The notes under the pieces: generated by a model
Databases searched by the model: none
Seen by the model: the letters and a program-made list of their open reading frames with translations, nothing else
What the model was told of the DNA's origin: nothing
Program-made: the position numbers and the translations under genes
Virus record (IMG/VR): IMGVR_UViG_3300045996_003115
Location: 1 to 21,440 of that record
DNA length: 21,440 nucleotides
DNA from: a virus
Direction: 5' to 3' (one strand)
Part shown: piece after piece, positions 7,724 to 14,320 of the stretch
Position numbering within the stretch: position 1 is the first letter of the stretch
Layout of the letters: every line of letters starts with the position of its first letter

Positions 7724-8650
7724 ATGCCACAATCGCTGTTCACCTCACAGACGCCGGCCAGTCCGGACCTCGCCGATGGCTCCGCGGCGTACTCGATGGG
7801 GACGTATTTCACGTCTTCGGTGAACGGCACCGTCACGCATATCCGCTGGTACTTCCCGCTCTCCGCGCAGCCGAGCGGGGTCGTCGGCGGGCAGGCGATC
7901 AAGGGCAACCTGTTCCGTAACAGCGACTCGCTCAAGCTCGGCGGGGTCGATGCCGTGTTCGCGTCGCCGGGTACGCCCGGCGCGTGGAATCAGGTGGCTC
8001 TCTCGACGCCGGTCGCGATCACTGCCGGCACTCTGTACTGCGCCACGATTTGGACGCCCCGTCGCTATGTCGCCAGTGTTGGCGGGGCGTCTCCGTGGCC
8101 GGTCTCAAACGGCAACCTGGCGGCGCTTACCGGCGCCGGCCGCTTCACCGACGGCAGTAGCGGCAACGTCGAGTTTCCGACGTCGAGCTTCAACAACGGG
8201 TGCTACTTCGCCGATGTCGTCTTCGTGGCGGATGGTGAAGAGGAGGAAGTCGACACGACCGGTACCGGTGCCGTCTCGGTCACGGCCTCGGCGGTCGTGT
8301 CGACGCAGCGGACGTCTTCCGGGCTTGCTGTGGCCGGGCTCGCCGCCTCGGCGGCCGTGTCGACGCTGCGAGTCACGGAGGGCGTAGCCGCGGCCGGCCT
8401 CAGCGCCTCAGCAGCGGTCGCAACCACGCGACTCACCGCCGGGTCCGCACCGGTCGCTGTTGGCGCTCGTGCGGCCGCCTCGTCGGCCCGCACGACGGTA
8501 GGGACCGGCCGGGTCGTCGTCACGGGTGGCACGTATGCGCCACTGATCGGAGCGGCGCCGCTGCTGATCACGCAGTCGCAGCCGGATCGTCTGGAGACGA
8601 TCGACACGGCGGCCGGCCGTATCGTCACGACAACGGTCATGGCGCGATAG
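7724..8650 (+). CDS. DUF4082-domain protein with four 20-residue repeats; putative capsid-surface fiber
   Basis: 308 residues. Residues 1 to about 168 match what I know of DUF4082: SLFTSQTPASPDLADG, the G.YFTSSVNGTVTHIRWY strand pair, W.QVALSTPVAITAGTLY and PTSSFNNGCYFADVVF at the end. DUF4082 is a beta-sandwich seen in secreted, often carbohydrate-associated bacterial proteins. A short acidic hinge (EEEEVD) leads to four tandem 20-residue repeats at about 186-265, with Arg at 196, 216, 236, 256 and Gly at 200, 220, 240, 260. The C-terminal 40 residues form a short separate cap. The RBS is weak; ATG 7724 follows the previous stop by nine bases. Its place between capsid and connector genes suggests a head-decorating fiber, which is inference. 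Confidence 0.72.
   Translation: MPQSLFTSQTPASPDLADGSAAYSMGTYFTSSVNGTVTHIRWYFPLSAQPSGVVGGQAIKGNLFRNSDSLKLGGVDAVFASPGTPGAWNQVALSTPVAITAGTLYCATIWTPRRYVASVGGASPWPVSNGNLAALTGAGRFTDGSSGNVEFPTSSFNNGCYFADVVFVADGEEEEVDTTGTGAVSVTASAVVSTQRTSSGLAVAGLAASAAVSTLRVTEGVAAAGLSASAAVATTRLTAGSAPVAVGARAAASSARTTVGTGRVVVTGGTYAPLIGAAPLLITQSQPDRLETIDTAAGRIVTTTVMAR
8279..8518 (+). repeat. Four tandem 60-bp coding repeats
   Basis: Four in-frame units of exactly 60 bases within the DUF4082 gene. Copies one and two are closest: bases 8285-8310 match 8345-8370 at 24 of 26 positions. Copies three and four have diverged but keep the Arg-x3-Gly register. The repeat encodes Ala/Val/Ser/Thr-rich strands. Confidence 0.8.
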
Positions 8651-8662
8651 GGGAGACGGACG

Positions 8663-9367
8663 ATGCGGCGATACGACCCGGGAGACACGGCGACCTTGCG
8701 TCACGTCGTGCGCGACGCCGATGGCGAGCTCACGGCGGCGACCGTCGCGCTCTCCGTGACGCCTAAGGGTGGCTCGACGATCACGCCGGTCATCAGTAAT
8801 CCGTCGGTCGGTGTGTACGACGGCGCCGTGCCCGATCTCGACCCCGGGCTGTACGACTACGTGTGGACGGTCAGCGGCACGGTCGCCGACGTCGCCGACG
8901 GGCAGTTCTATGTTGCGACCGACGAGGACCACCTACCGCCACTGGCGTCCTTCGCCCGGCTCGCCGCGAAGATCGGCTACGAGCCGCAGGAGACCGAGCG
9001 CGATCGCGCCGAAGAGCTGCTCGATCAGGCCAGTGAGCTCGTGCGCGCCACCGCGGGCAAGACGTGGACCGATGAGGCGACCGGCGTCGTATCCGACGTC
9101 CCCCGGCGCGTCCGGGCGATCGTCATCGACGTCGCGTACCGCGCCTTCACCAACCCTGAGGGGCTCTCTCAGCGCTCGATCGGCGACTCGTCGAAGTCAT
9201 GGGATCGTGCCGGCCGCGAGGGCGGGCAGATCGTCTACCTGACTGACGACGAGCGCCGGGCGGTCCGCGCGGCCGGCGGGTCGTCGTCGATGATCGTCGC
9301 CACGCTCGTATCGCCGTACAGCGGCGATGCCGGCGGCGACGCGTGGGCGGAGGTGACGCTGGAGTGA
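8663..9367 (+). CDS. Head-tail connector (adaptor) with extra N-terminal Ig-like domain
   Basis: 234 residues from ATG 8663, with GGGGAGA at 8650-8656. The part after residue 97 (LASFARLAAKIGYEP...ERAEELLDQASELVRATAGKTWTDE...VPRRVRAIVIDVAYRAFTNPEGLSQRSIGD...) is a helical bundle typical of HK97 gp6/SPP1 gp15-like connectors, which bind under the portal. Residues 1-92 are different: strand-rich with YDPGDTATLRHVVRDADG, VGVYDGAV and PGLYDYVWTVSG, like an Ig/beta-sandwich. Such a domain is not part of the minimal connector and may project from the neck. It ends with a GTGA overlap to the next gene. Confidence 0.8.
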   Translation: MRRYDPGDTATLRHVVRDADGELTAATVALSVTPKGGSTITPVISNPSVGVYDGAVPDLDPGLYDYVWTVSGTVADVADGQFYVATDEDHLPPLASFARLAAKIGYEPQETERDRAEELLDQASELVRATAGKTWTDEATGVVSDVPRRVRAIVIDVAYRAFTNPEGLSQRSIGDSSKSWDRAGREGGQIVYLTDDERRAVRAAGGSSSMIVATLVSPYSGDAGGDAWAEVTLE

Positions 9368-9711
9368 CGACACCGATCGGCTATCACGAGCTGCCTGAGA
9401 CCCTCGGCGTCTGGCGCAACGTCTCCACCACCGACCCTTGGGGCGGCAGTACGACCGAGCGGCAGCAGGTCGGTGAGGTGCGCGCGAAAGTGTCGCAGCC
9501 GGCCGCGGCCGAGCAGATCGAGGCGCAGCAGGCCGGCTCCACGATGACGATGATCGTTCACATGCGGCCCGATGCCGACGTGCGCCGCGGTGACGAGCTG
9601 CGGCGCGATGACGGCGACATGCTCCGCGTGAAGTACACGATCGCGCCGAGCGAGCCGGCATACCTGCGTGCCGACTGCGAGCTCGTACAGAGCGAAGGCG
9701 ACCCGCCGTGA
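9364..9711 (+). CDS. Head-tail stopper/adaptor, SPP1 gp16-like
   Basis: 115 residues from GTG 9364, overlapping the connector stop by four bases; GGAGG at 9349-9353 is a good RBS. The pattern of strands (VEVRAKVSQ-like opening, TMTMIVHMRPDADVRRGDELRRDDGDMLRVKYT, AYLRADCELVQ) fits the small beta-barrel head-tail joining or stopper family: a repeated measure of a property, a 'rGDeL...dGd.l.V' turn and a closing strand. It would plug the DNA channel and form the tail docking surface. Order after the connector supports this. It is followed, unusually, by a glycosyltransferase gene rather than by the next tail gene. Confidence 0.75.
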   Translation: MTTPIGYHELPETLGVWRNVSTTDPWGGSTTERQQVGEVRAKVSQPAAAEQIEAQQAGSTMTMIVHMRPDADVRRGDELRRDDGDMLRVKYTIAPSEPAYLRADCELVQSEGDPP

Positions 9712-10370
9712 GCGCGCCGACATGGGCGATCCTGATCCCGACGATCGGGCAACGCGAGCAGCTCTTCGAGCGCCTGCTCGATGTGCTGCTACCGCAGCTC
9801 GACGCGTATAGCGGTCGGGTGCGGGTCGTCGCGTGGCGCAACGACGGATCTCCCCGGATCGCCGAGCTGCGCGACATCATGATCAACACTGTCGACGCCG
9901 ATTACGTGAGCTTCATTGACGACGACGATCTCGTGTCGCACCGGTACGTCAAGGCGATCGCCGACGCGCTCGAAGAGCGACCGGATCACGTCGGCTTCAA
10001 GCTCGAATACTGCGTCGATGGTGAACCGAGAGAGATCGTTGATCACTCGCTGCGGCATCACCGCTGGCACCGCAACGCCGACGGGATACTCGTTCGCGAC
10101 TTCACGCACGTCGATCCGGTGCGTCGCGATCACGCGACCCGTGGGCGTTTCGCAGCCGCGAAGAGCGGCCGAGCCGAAGATCGCGCATGGGTCAAGCAGG
10201 TACGCCCGTTCCTGCACTCCGAGGCGTACATCGACGAAGTGCTGTACCGGTACCTCTGGTCGCCGGCCATGTCGTCATGGCAGCGCCCGGAGCGGCTCAT
10301 CCCGACCGGCCGACCCCGACCGAAGATCGATTACCCGCACTTCGCATGGCACGAGCGGTCGGACGCGTGA
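9708..10370 (+). CDS. GT-A fold glycosyltransferase (GT2-like)
   Basis: 220 residues from GTG 9708, overlapping the stopper stop (GTGA), with GAAGG at 9694-9698. The opening ILIPTIGQREQLFERLLDVLLPQL is the first beta strand and helix of a GT2-type nucleotide-sugar binding fold. Residues 44-48 (RNDGS) and the acidic run at 71-74 (FIDDDDLVS) match the NDGS and DxD elements that hold the sugar-nucleotide phosphate and metal. A C-terminal acceptor region is His/Arg/Trp-rich. No signal peptide or membrane segment is seen, so it acts in the cytoplasm on a soluble acceptor, perhaps a virion protein. The substrate and sugar are unknown. The next gene, a methyltransferase, overlaps by one base, suggesting a shared pathway. 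Confidence 0.82.
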   Translation: MSAPTWAILIPTIGQREQLFERLLDVLLPQLDAYSGRVRVVAWRNDGSPRIAELRDIMINTVDADYVSFIDDDDLVSHRYVKAIADALEERPDHVGFKLEYCVDGEPREIVDHSLRHHRWHRNADGILVRDFTHVDPVRRDHATRGRFAAAKSGRAEDRAWVKQVRPFLHSEAYIDEVLYRYLWSPAMSSWQRPERLIPTGRPRPKIDYPHFAWHERSDA

Positions 10371-11002
10371 TGCGGACAATCGATGATTTTCGCTGGTCGT
10401 TCCGTCTGTTCCCGGATGCGATGTCCGAGCTTCGCGTCCGGCCCGACGCGCTGCTGCACGTCGGTGCGCACCATGGGCAAGAGGTTCCGCAGTACCTGGC
10501 GGCCGGCTTCCAGCGGATCACGCTGGTGGAGCCGGATCCCGAGAACTGCGCGGTCATCGCCAGTCAGCCATGGATCGACGCGGCGAATATCGGGATCGTC
10601 GCGAAGGCCTGCGGCTCGAAGCCCGGCCGCGCAACCTTCCACCGCACCGATGACACTGCTTTTTCTGGTTTGCAGCGCGACATTCGCATGAGTGACGCGG
10701 CCTCGTTCCCCGTTGATGTTGTGCGCATAGCCGATATCCAGGTCGAGGCGCGCGCCAATGTGCTCGTCGTCGACACGCAGGGAACCGAGCTCGACGCGCT
10801 CGCCTCCGCGGACCTCGATCCGCTCGACCTGATCATCGTCGAGGCGCAGGATTCCCACCGTGGGGCACCCGGCGCCTACCTTCCCGACCTGCTCGCATGG
10901 TGCCGATCGATCGGGTGGCTGCCGCGGATACAGTGGCGACGCGATGCGCACTGGGCAGACACGCTGCTTACGCCGCGCCGAGCTCTGGAGAACTTGCCAT
11001 GA
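10370..11002 (+). CDS. FkbM-family SAM-dependent methyltransferase
   Basis: 210 residues from ATG 10370 (TGATG overlap; GTG 10367 is an alternative). Residues 28-34 (LLHVGAH) and HGQE after it form the glycine-rich SAM-binding motif I; Glu54 (LVEPDP) is the acid expected to hold the ribose hydroxyls. The second conserved block is 132-143 (LVVDTQGTELDA), the FkbM signature, then DLIIVEAQ. FkbM enzymes O-methylate sugars or polyketides. Placed between two glycosyltransferase-like genes, it most likely methylates a sugar being added by them, which is inference. A frame extending upstream to 10187 is shadow coding of the glycosyltransferase gene. Confidence 0.85.
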   Translation: MRTIDDFRWSFRLFPDAMSELRVRPDALLHVGAHHGQEVPQYLAAGFQRITLVEPDPENCAVIASQPWIDAANIGIVAKACGSKPGRATFHRTDDTAFSGLQRDIRMSDAASFPVDVVRIADIQVEARANVLVVDTQGTELDALASADLDPLDLIIVEAQDSHRGAPGAYLPDLLAWCRSIGWLPRIQWRRDAHWADTLLTPRRALENLP

Positions 11003-11736
11003 AGCCGCTCCTGATGATCGTTCCGACCCGTAGCCGGCCGGGCAACGTCCGGCGGGTCGTCACGGCCTGGCTTGAAACGGGCGGATTCGACGACGCCGAT
11101 CTGATCTTCGCGATCGACTTCGACGACCCGGAGCACGACGCGTATCTCGACGAGCTGCAAGCCGCGGCCCGGACGGTCGCCGAGCACGGCGCCACGATCG
11201 CCTGCCACTCCTCGCCGCGGCACGAGCCGCTCGTGCCGAAGCTGAACGCCGTCGCCAAGCTGCACGCCGAGATCGAGCCGGACCGGTTCGCGCTGGGCTT
11301 CGCGGGCGACGACCATCTGCCGCGTACAGCCGGATGGGCGAAGGCCTTCGTCGAGCACCTTCGCGGCGCCGGTACGGGCATCGTGTACGGCGACGACCTG
11401 TACAAAGGTCACGAGCTCGCGTCGTCGTGGGCGATGACCGCTGACATCGTGCGGGCGCTCCGGCGGATGGTCCCGGCGCCGGTCGACCACTTGTACTGCG
11501 ACAACTCGATCATGGATCTCGGCGCCGCGCTCGACCGGCTCGCGTACCTGCCCGGCGTCGTCATCGAGCACGTGCATCCGGTCGCCGGCAAGGGCGCCAC
11601 CGACGAGCAGTACGAGCGCGTCAACGGCCGTGAGCAGTATCGTCGGGACCGTCCGGCGTATAAGCGGTGGAAGCGTGACGGCGGACTTCGCGACGATGCC
11701 GCCCGCGTGCGGGCGTACATGGAAGGTGTCCGATGA
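10999..11736 (+). CDS. Second glycosyltransferase-like protein (GT-A fold)
   Basis: 245 residues from ATG 10999, overlapping the methyltransferase end by four bases, with GGAG at 10987-10990. The start LLMIVPTRSRPGNVRRVVTAW resembles a GT-A nucleotide-binding strand-helix. Acidic pairs occur at FAIDFDDPEHDAY (about 37-48), FAGDDHLP (101-108) and YGDDLYKG (130-137); GDD at 103-105 fits a DxD-type metal site. EHVHP near 195 may be the catalytic-side His cluster common in GT2 proteins. It resembles small phage and prophage glycosyltransferase-like proteins. Activity cannot be shown from sequence; it may be an accessory to the upstream enzyme. It completes the coupled GT-FkbM-GT cassette. Confidence 0.75.
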   Translation: MKPLLMIVPTRSRPGNVRRVVTAWLETGGFDDADLIFAIDFDDPEHDAYLDELQAAARTVAEHGATIACHSSPRHEPLVPKLNAVAKLHAEIEPDRFALGFAGDDHLPRTAGWAKAFVEHLRGAGTGIVYGDDLYKGHELASSWAMTADIVRALRRMVPAPVDHLYCDNSIMDLGAALDRLAYLPGVVIEHVHPVAGKGATDEQYERVNGREQYRRDRPAYKRWKRDGGLRDDAARVRAYMEGVR

Positions 11737-12287
11737 CTCAGATCATGGTCGCGCAGCGAAGCGGCATCCTGCGCGCGCCCGACGGAAAGCAGTACCGGTT
11801 GGTCCGCGGGCAGACGCTCGCCGACGGCCGTCACCCGGCCGTCACTGGCTCGCCGGCCTCCTGGCGACCGATGCACGTCGAGCTTGCAGTCGACGATTCG
11901 GCCGATTGCCCGCCCGACGGCTTCGATCAGAGCGATCAGATCGCTGAGCTCGAAGAGACCGCCGAGCAGTACCGCTCGGCGCTTCAAGCCGTCGCCGACC
12001 TGCTCGACGAGCGCGGCCTGCTGGCCGGCGTCGACCGCGAGCAGGAGGGGTGGCTGCTCGACCGGCTCGGCGAGCTGCTGCCGCCCGGCGACCCGGCCGA
12101 CGTTGCTCCGGTGCCGGCCGCGCCGAAGCCGCCGCACGCGCCTGCGGCACAACTCGCAGACCCGGAGACCTCGGAGGGCCGCGCCGCGATCCGTGAGTGG
12201 GCCTGGTCGCACGGGCAGAACGTCTCGGAGCGCGGGCAGCTACCGAAGGCCGTCATCGACGCGTACCGGGCCGCTCATGGCGGGTAG
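11733..12287 (+). CDS. Lsr2-like C-terminal DNA-binding domain protein with coiled coil
   Basis: 184 residues from ATG 11733 (ATGA overlap; GGAAGG at 11721-11726). Three parts are visible. Residues 5-51 are a small beta domain (YRLVRGQTLADGRHPAV...WRPMHVEL). Residues about 66-116 are a leucine-rich heptad-type helix that could dimerise. A Pro/Ala linker follows (119-142). Residues 150-182 (RAAIREWAWSHG..VSERGQLPKAVIDAYRAAH) match the Lsr2 C-terminal DNA-binding domain, where the usual RGR minor-groove motif reads RGQ (167-169). Lsr2 is the actinobacterial xenogeneic silencer. Here it sits between head and tail genes, so it could bind packaged DNA, antagonise host Lsr2, or regulate late genes. 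None of these is proved. Confidence 0.78.
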   Translation: MTQIMVAQRSGILRAPDGKQYRLVRGQTLADGRHPAVTGSPASWRPMHVELAVDDSADCPPDGFDQSDQIAELEETAEQYRSALQAVADLLDERGLLAGVDREQEGWLLDRLGELLPPGDPADVAPVPAAPKPPHAPAAQLADPETSEGRAAIREWAWSHGQNVSERGQLPKAVIDAYRAAHGG

Positions 12288-12651
12288 AGCGAAGGTCACG
12301 GTCTCCGGGCTCGACGAGCTCGATAAGCGGCTCGCCGAGCTGCCGAGGGTCGTCGAGCGCGGAGCGTTGCGCGCTGTCCGGGTGGAGACGCATGACGTCG
12401 CCGACGACATGCGCGCCAATGCTCCTGTGCTGACCGGGGAGCTGCGGCAGGGCATTCAGGAAGAGGTCGACACGAAGGCGATCGAGGGTCGCGCCGTGTC
12501 GACCGCGAGGCACACGACCTTCGTCATCCACGGGACGTCCGACACCCCCGCGGACGACTTCATGGAGCCGGCCGCGCAGCGGTCGCGGGCGCGGTTCCCC
12601 AAGCGAGCGCAGGCCGAGGTACTCAAAGAGCTCGGAAAGGTCACCGGATGA
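12277..12651 (+). CDS. HK97 gp10-like tail/neck component
   Basis: 124 residues from ATG 12277, overlapping the Lsr2-like gene end by eleven bases. The helical opening (GLDELDKRLAELPRVVERGALRAVR), then DVADDMRANAPVLTGELRQGIQ, is the classic HK97-gp10-like pattern (APVLTG.LR..I). The C-terminal part FVIHGTSDTPADDFMEPAAQRSRARF also fits. Members join the tail to the head or help complete the tail. The longer open frame back to 11884 is shadow. The adjacent terminator gene confirms the neck-tail context. Confidence 0.85.
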   Translation: MAGRAKVTVSGLDELDKRLAELPRVVERGALRAVRVETHDVADDMRANAPVLTGELRQGIQEEVDTKAIEGRAVSTARHTTFVIHGTSDTPADDFMEPAAQRSRARFPKRAQAEVLKELGKVTG

Positions 12652-13124
12652 CGCTGCCGAGCCGGTCGCCGATCAACCCGCTGCAAGCCGCGATCGTCGC
12701 GCTGCTGCGTGCCGATGCGACGCTCGCCGGCAAGATCGCGAAGATCCGTGACGTAACGCCGCTCACGCCGGCCGTTGTCGACCGGGTGCCGGAGGGACAG
12801 GCCTACCCGTACGTCCGGGTCGGCGATCATCTGTCGGTGCCGGCGAACGACTTGACCAGCTTCGGCCGCCGCATCACGGAGACGTTGCACGTGTGGACGA
12901 AGACGCGCAGCAACGGCCCGGGACAGGACATCGCGACCAGGATCGGTGAGCTGCTCGATCACCAACCTGCCGCCCTCACTGTGGCGCTGCAAGCGCAGTC
13001 CGGCGGCGGAAGCCATCGGATCGTTGCTGTACGGCAAACATTCGATCAGGCGCTCGAAGATCCCGATCCCGAGATCAGGCATCATGTACTCAGGTTCACC
13101 ATAGAAACCGCGCAGATCAGCTAG
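12648..13124 (+). CDS. Tail terminator / tail completion protein
   Basis: 158 residues from ATG 12648 (ATGA overlap), with GGAAAGG at 12634-12640. The start NPLQAAIVALLRADATLAGKIAKIRD, then EGQAYPYVRVGDHLSVPANDLTSFGRRITETLHVWTK, is typical of DUF3168-like tail terminator proteins: a helix, a PYV.VG strand and a hexamer-forming beta sheet. These cap the growing tail tube and set its length together with the tape measure. It follows gp10 and precedes the major tail protein, the canonical order. Confidence is limited only by the lack of a search. Confidence 0.82.
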   Translation: MTLPSRSPINPLQAAIVALLRADATLAGKIAKIRDVTPLTPAVVDRVPEGQAYPYVRVGDHLSVPANDLTSFGRRITETLHVWTKTRSNGPGQDIATRIGELLDHQPAALTVALQAQSGGGSHRIVAVRQTFDQALEDPDPEIRHHVLRFTIETAQIS

Positions 13125-13133
13125 GGAGACCGC

Positions 13134-13571
13134 ATGTCCGGCCGCGATGCATTCGGCACACAGTTCCAGCGCGCGACCGGCGTCGCGCCCGGCACGACCT
13201 ACGAGACGATCGCGAACGTCACGAGCATCGGGGGGCCGGAGCGGACCCGCGAGACGATCGACGTCACTTCGCACGATTCCCCCGATGGGTGGATGGAGTT
13301 CATCGGCGGTCTCAAGGACGGCGGCGAGATCTCGCTCGACGTCAATTACGACCCGGCGGAGACCACCCACGATCTCGACGACGATTTCGATGACGTTTTG
13401 CCGCGTAACTACCGGATCGTGCTGCTGCCCGACACCGACGACGAGCACACGTGGCAGATCTCCGGAATCCTCACGCAGCTCGGCGACGAATTCCCCTACG
13501 ACGACAAGATGGCGCGGACCATGACGATCAAGGTCACGGGTAAGCCGACGCTCGCGCCGTCGGGCAGCTAA
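13134..13571 (+). CDS. Major tail tube protein
   Basis: 145 residues from ATG 13134 with AGGGAG at 13123-13128. The motifs are those of phage tail tube proteins with a beta-sandwich: ANVTSIGGPERTRETIDVTSHDSPDGWMEFIGGLKDGGEISLDVNYDP, then YRIVLLPDTDDEHTWQISGILTQLGDEFPYDDKMARTMTIKVTGKP. The 'dvTshdspdgw.efi.GlkdgGei' block is diagnostic. It polymerises as stacked hexamers around the tape measure protein. There is no C-terminal Ig domain. It is followed by a 40-base gap holding only the RBS of the chaperone gene. Confidence 0.9.
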   Translation: MSGRDAFGTQFQRATGVAPGTTYETIANVTSIGGPERTRETIDVTSHDSPDGWMEFIGGLKDGGEISLDVNYDPAETTHDLDDDFDDVLPRNYRIVLLPDTDDEHTWQISGILTQLGDEFPYDDKMARTMTIKVTGKPTLAPSGS

Positions 13572-13611
13572 GCTCGCAATTCGCACCAACAACTCTGGGA
13601 GAGATCGGCAA

Positions 13612-14007
13612 ATGGCATTCCTTACCCGGCAGCAGATTCTTGAGGCCGACGACACGAAGTATGAGACCGTCGAGTGCCCCGAGTGGGGCGGCGACGTCCG
13701 GCTGCGCTCGATCTCGGGCTCGAAGCGCGACCAGTACGAGCAGTCGCTCGTTGAGCAGCGCGGCAACTCGCGCCAGATGAATCTGCGCAACGCTCGGGCG
13801 AAGCTGATCATTCTGTGCGCCGTCGATGAGGACGGCCGCCCGCTGTTCACCAGCGAAGACCTGCGGCAGCTCGGCAGCAAGAACGCGGCGCCGCTCGACC
13901 GGCTCTTCGACGCCGCTCGCAAGCTGACCGGCATGAGTGACAACGACGTGGAGAAGCTGACCGAAAATTTCGGCGAGACGGACGACGTCGAAGATACTTC
14001 CGACTAG
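13612..14007 (+). CDS. Tail assembly chaperone, short (gpG-like) product
   Basis: 131 residues from ATG 13612, with GGGAGAG at 13597-13603. It is a small, largely helical and acidic protein with ILCAVDEDGRPLFTSEDLRQLGSKNAAPLDRLFDAARKLTGMSDNDVEKLTENFGE, a pattern typical of the N-terminal tail chaperone (gpG-like). It binds the tape measure and tail tube subunits before assembly. Its TAG stop is bypassed in a fraction of ribosomes by the -1 frameshift described at 13965-13971. Confidence 0.85.
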   Translation: MAFLTRQQILEADDTKYETVECPEWGGDVRLRSISGSKRDQYEQSLVEQRGNSRQMNLRNARAKLIILCAVDEDGRPLFTSEDLRQLGSKNAAPLDRLFDAARKLTGMSDNDVEKLTENFGETDDVEDTSD

Positions 14008-14315
14008 CGCTCGCGCTCGGCTGCACGGTCGAAGAGCTGCTCGACCGGATCGACTCGCGCGAGTTGACCGAGTGGGAGGCGTACGAGCGGGCGACCGGTC
14101 CGCTCGACGTCGGCGAGCGACTCGACCAGCTTTTCGGCATGCTGCAAGCCACGATCGCGAACGTGAACCGATCGAAGAAGACGCGTCCGTATAAGGCTGA
14201 GCAGTTCGTACCGGAGTGGGGTAGCGGGTCGCGGAGCTCTGCGCCGATGAGCGGCGAAGATATGCTTCGCGCAGTGAAGCGGATCAACCGCGGGATGGGT
14301 GGATCGGGAGGGTAG
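13612..14315 (+). CDS. Tail assembly chaperone, -1 frameshifted (gpGT-like) product
   Basis: Predicted long product of 234 residues: 120 residues in the first frame through 13971, then -1 and 114 further residues ending at 14315. After the shift the protein reads ...YFRLALALGCTVEELLDRIDSRELTEWEAYERATGPL, whose first part is the classic start of the T domain in actinophage chaperones and continues past the site where an independent start would be needed. An upstream stop in that frame at 13938-13940 and the first-frame stop at 14005-14007 leave a window of about 67 bases for the shift. A later TTG/other start could also be proposed, but it would cut the conserved LALALGCTVEELL block. Confidence 0.82.
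13965..13971 (+). other. -1 programmed ribosomal frameshift slippery site AAATTTC
   Basis: In the first frame the codons are A AAT TTC, a canonical X XXY YYZ heptamer. Sliding back one base lets both tRNAs re-pair with AAA and TTT. It is the only such heptamer I see within the 67-base window set by the flanking stops. A small hairpin with one bulge (13987-13993 with 13997-14004) lies 15 bases downstream, farther than the usual 5-9 bases, so its role is uncertain. Confidence 0.8.
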
Positions 14316-14320
14316 GCAGC

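Noticed and set aside
5627-7732. Long reverse-strand open frame (701 codons) across scaffold and capsid genes
   Set aside because: It is antisense shadow coding in high-G+C DNA; its composition is Arg/Val/Asp-rich with no motif, and the + strand genes explain the region.
8279-8518. CRISPR-like direct repeats
   Set aside because: The 60-bp units are contiguous, in-frame coding repeats without spacers.
10187-10369. Upstream extension of the methyltransferase frame
   Set aside because: This stretch overlaps the glycosyltransferase gene entirely; ATG 10370 with a one-base overlap is the natural start.
12456-13943. Reverse-strand open frame opposite tail terminator and tail tube genes
   Set aside because: Shadow of the conserved + strand genes; low-complexity composition.
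14064-14315. Independent gene starting at TTG 14064
   Set aside because: The conserved T-domain begins well upstream of 14064 in the same frame, so this is the -1 frameshift extension, not a separate gene.
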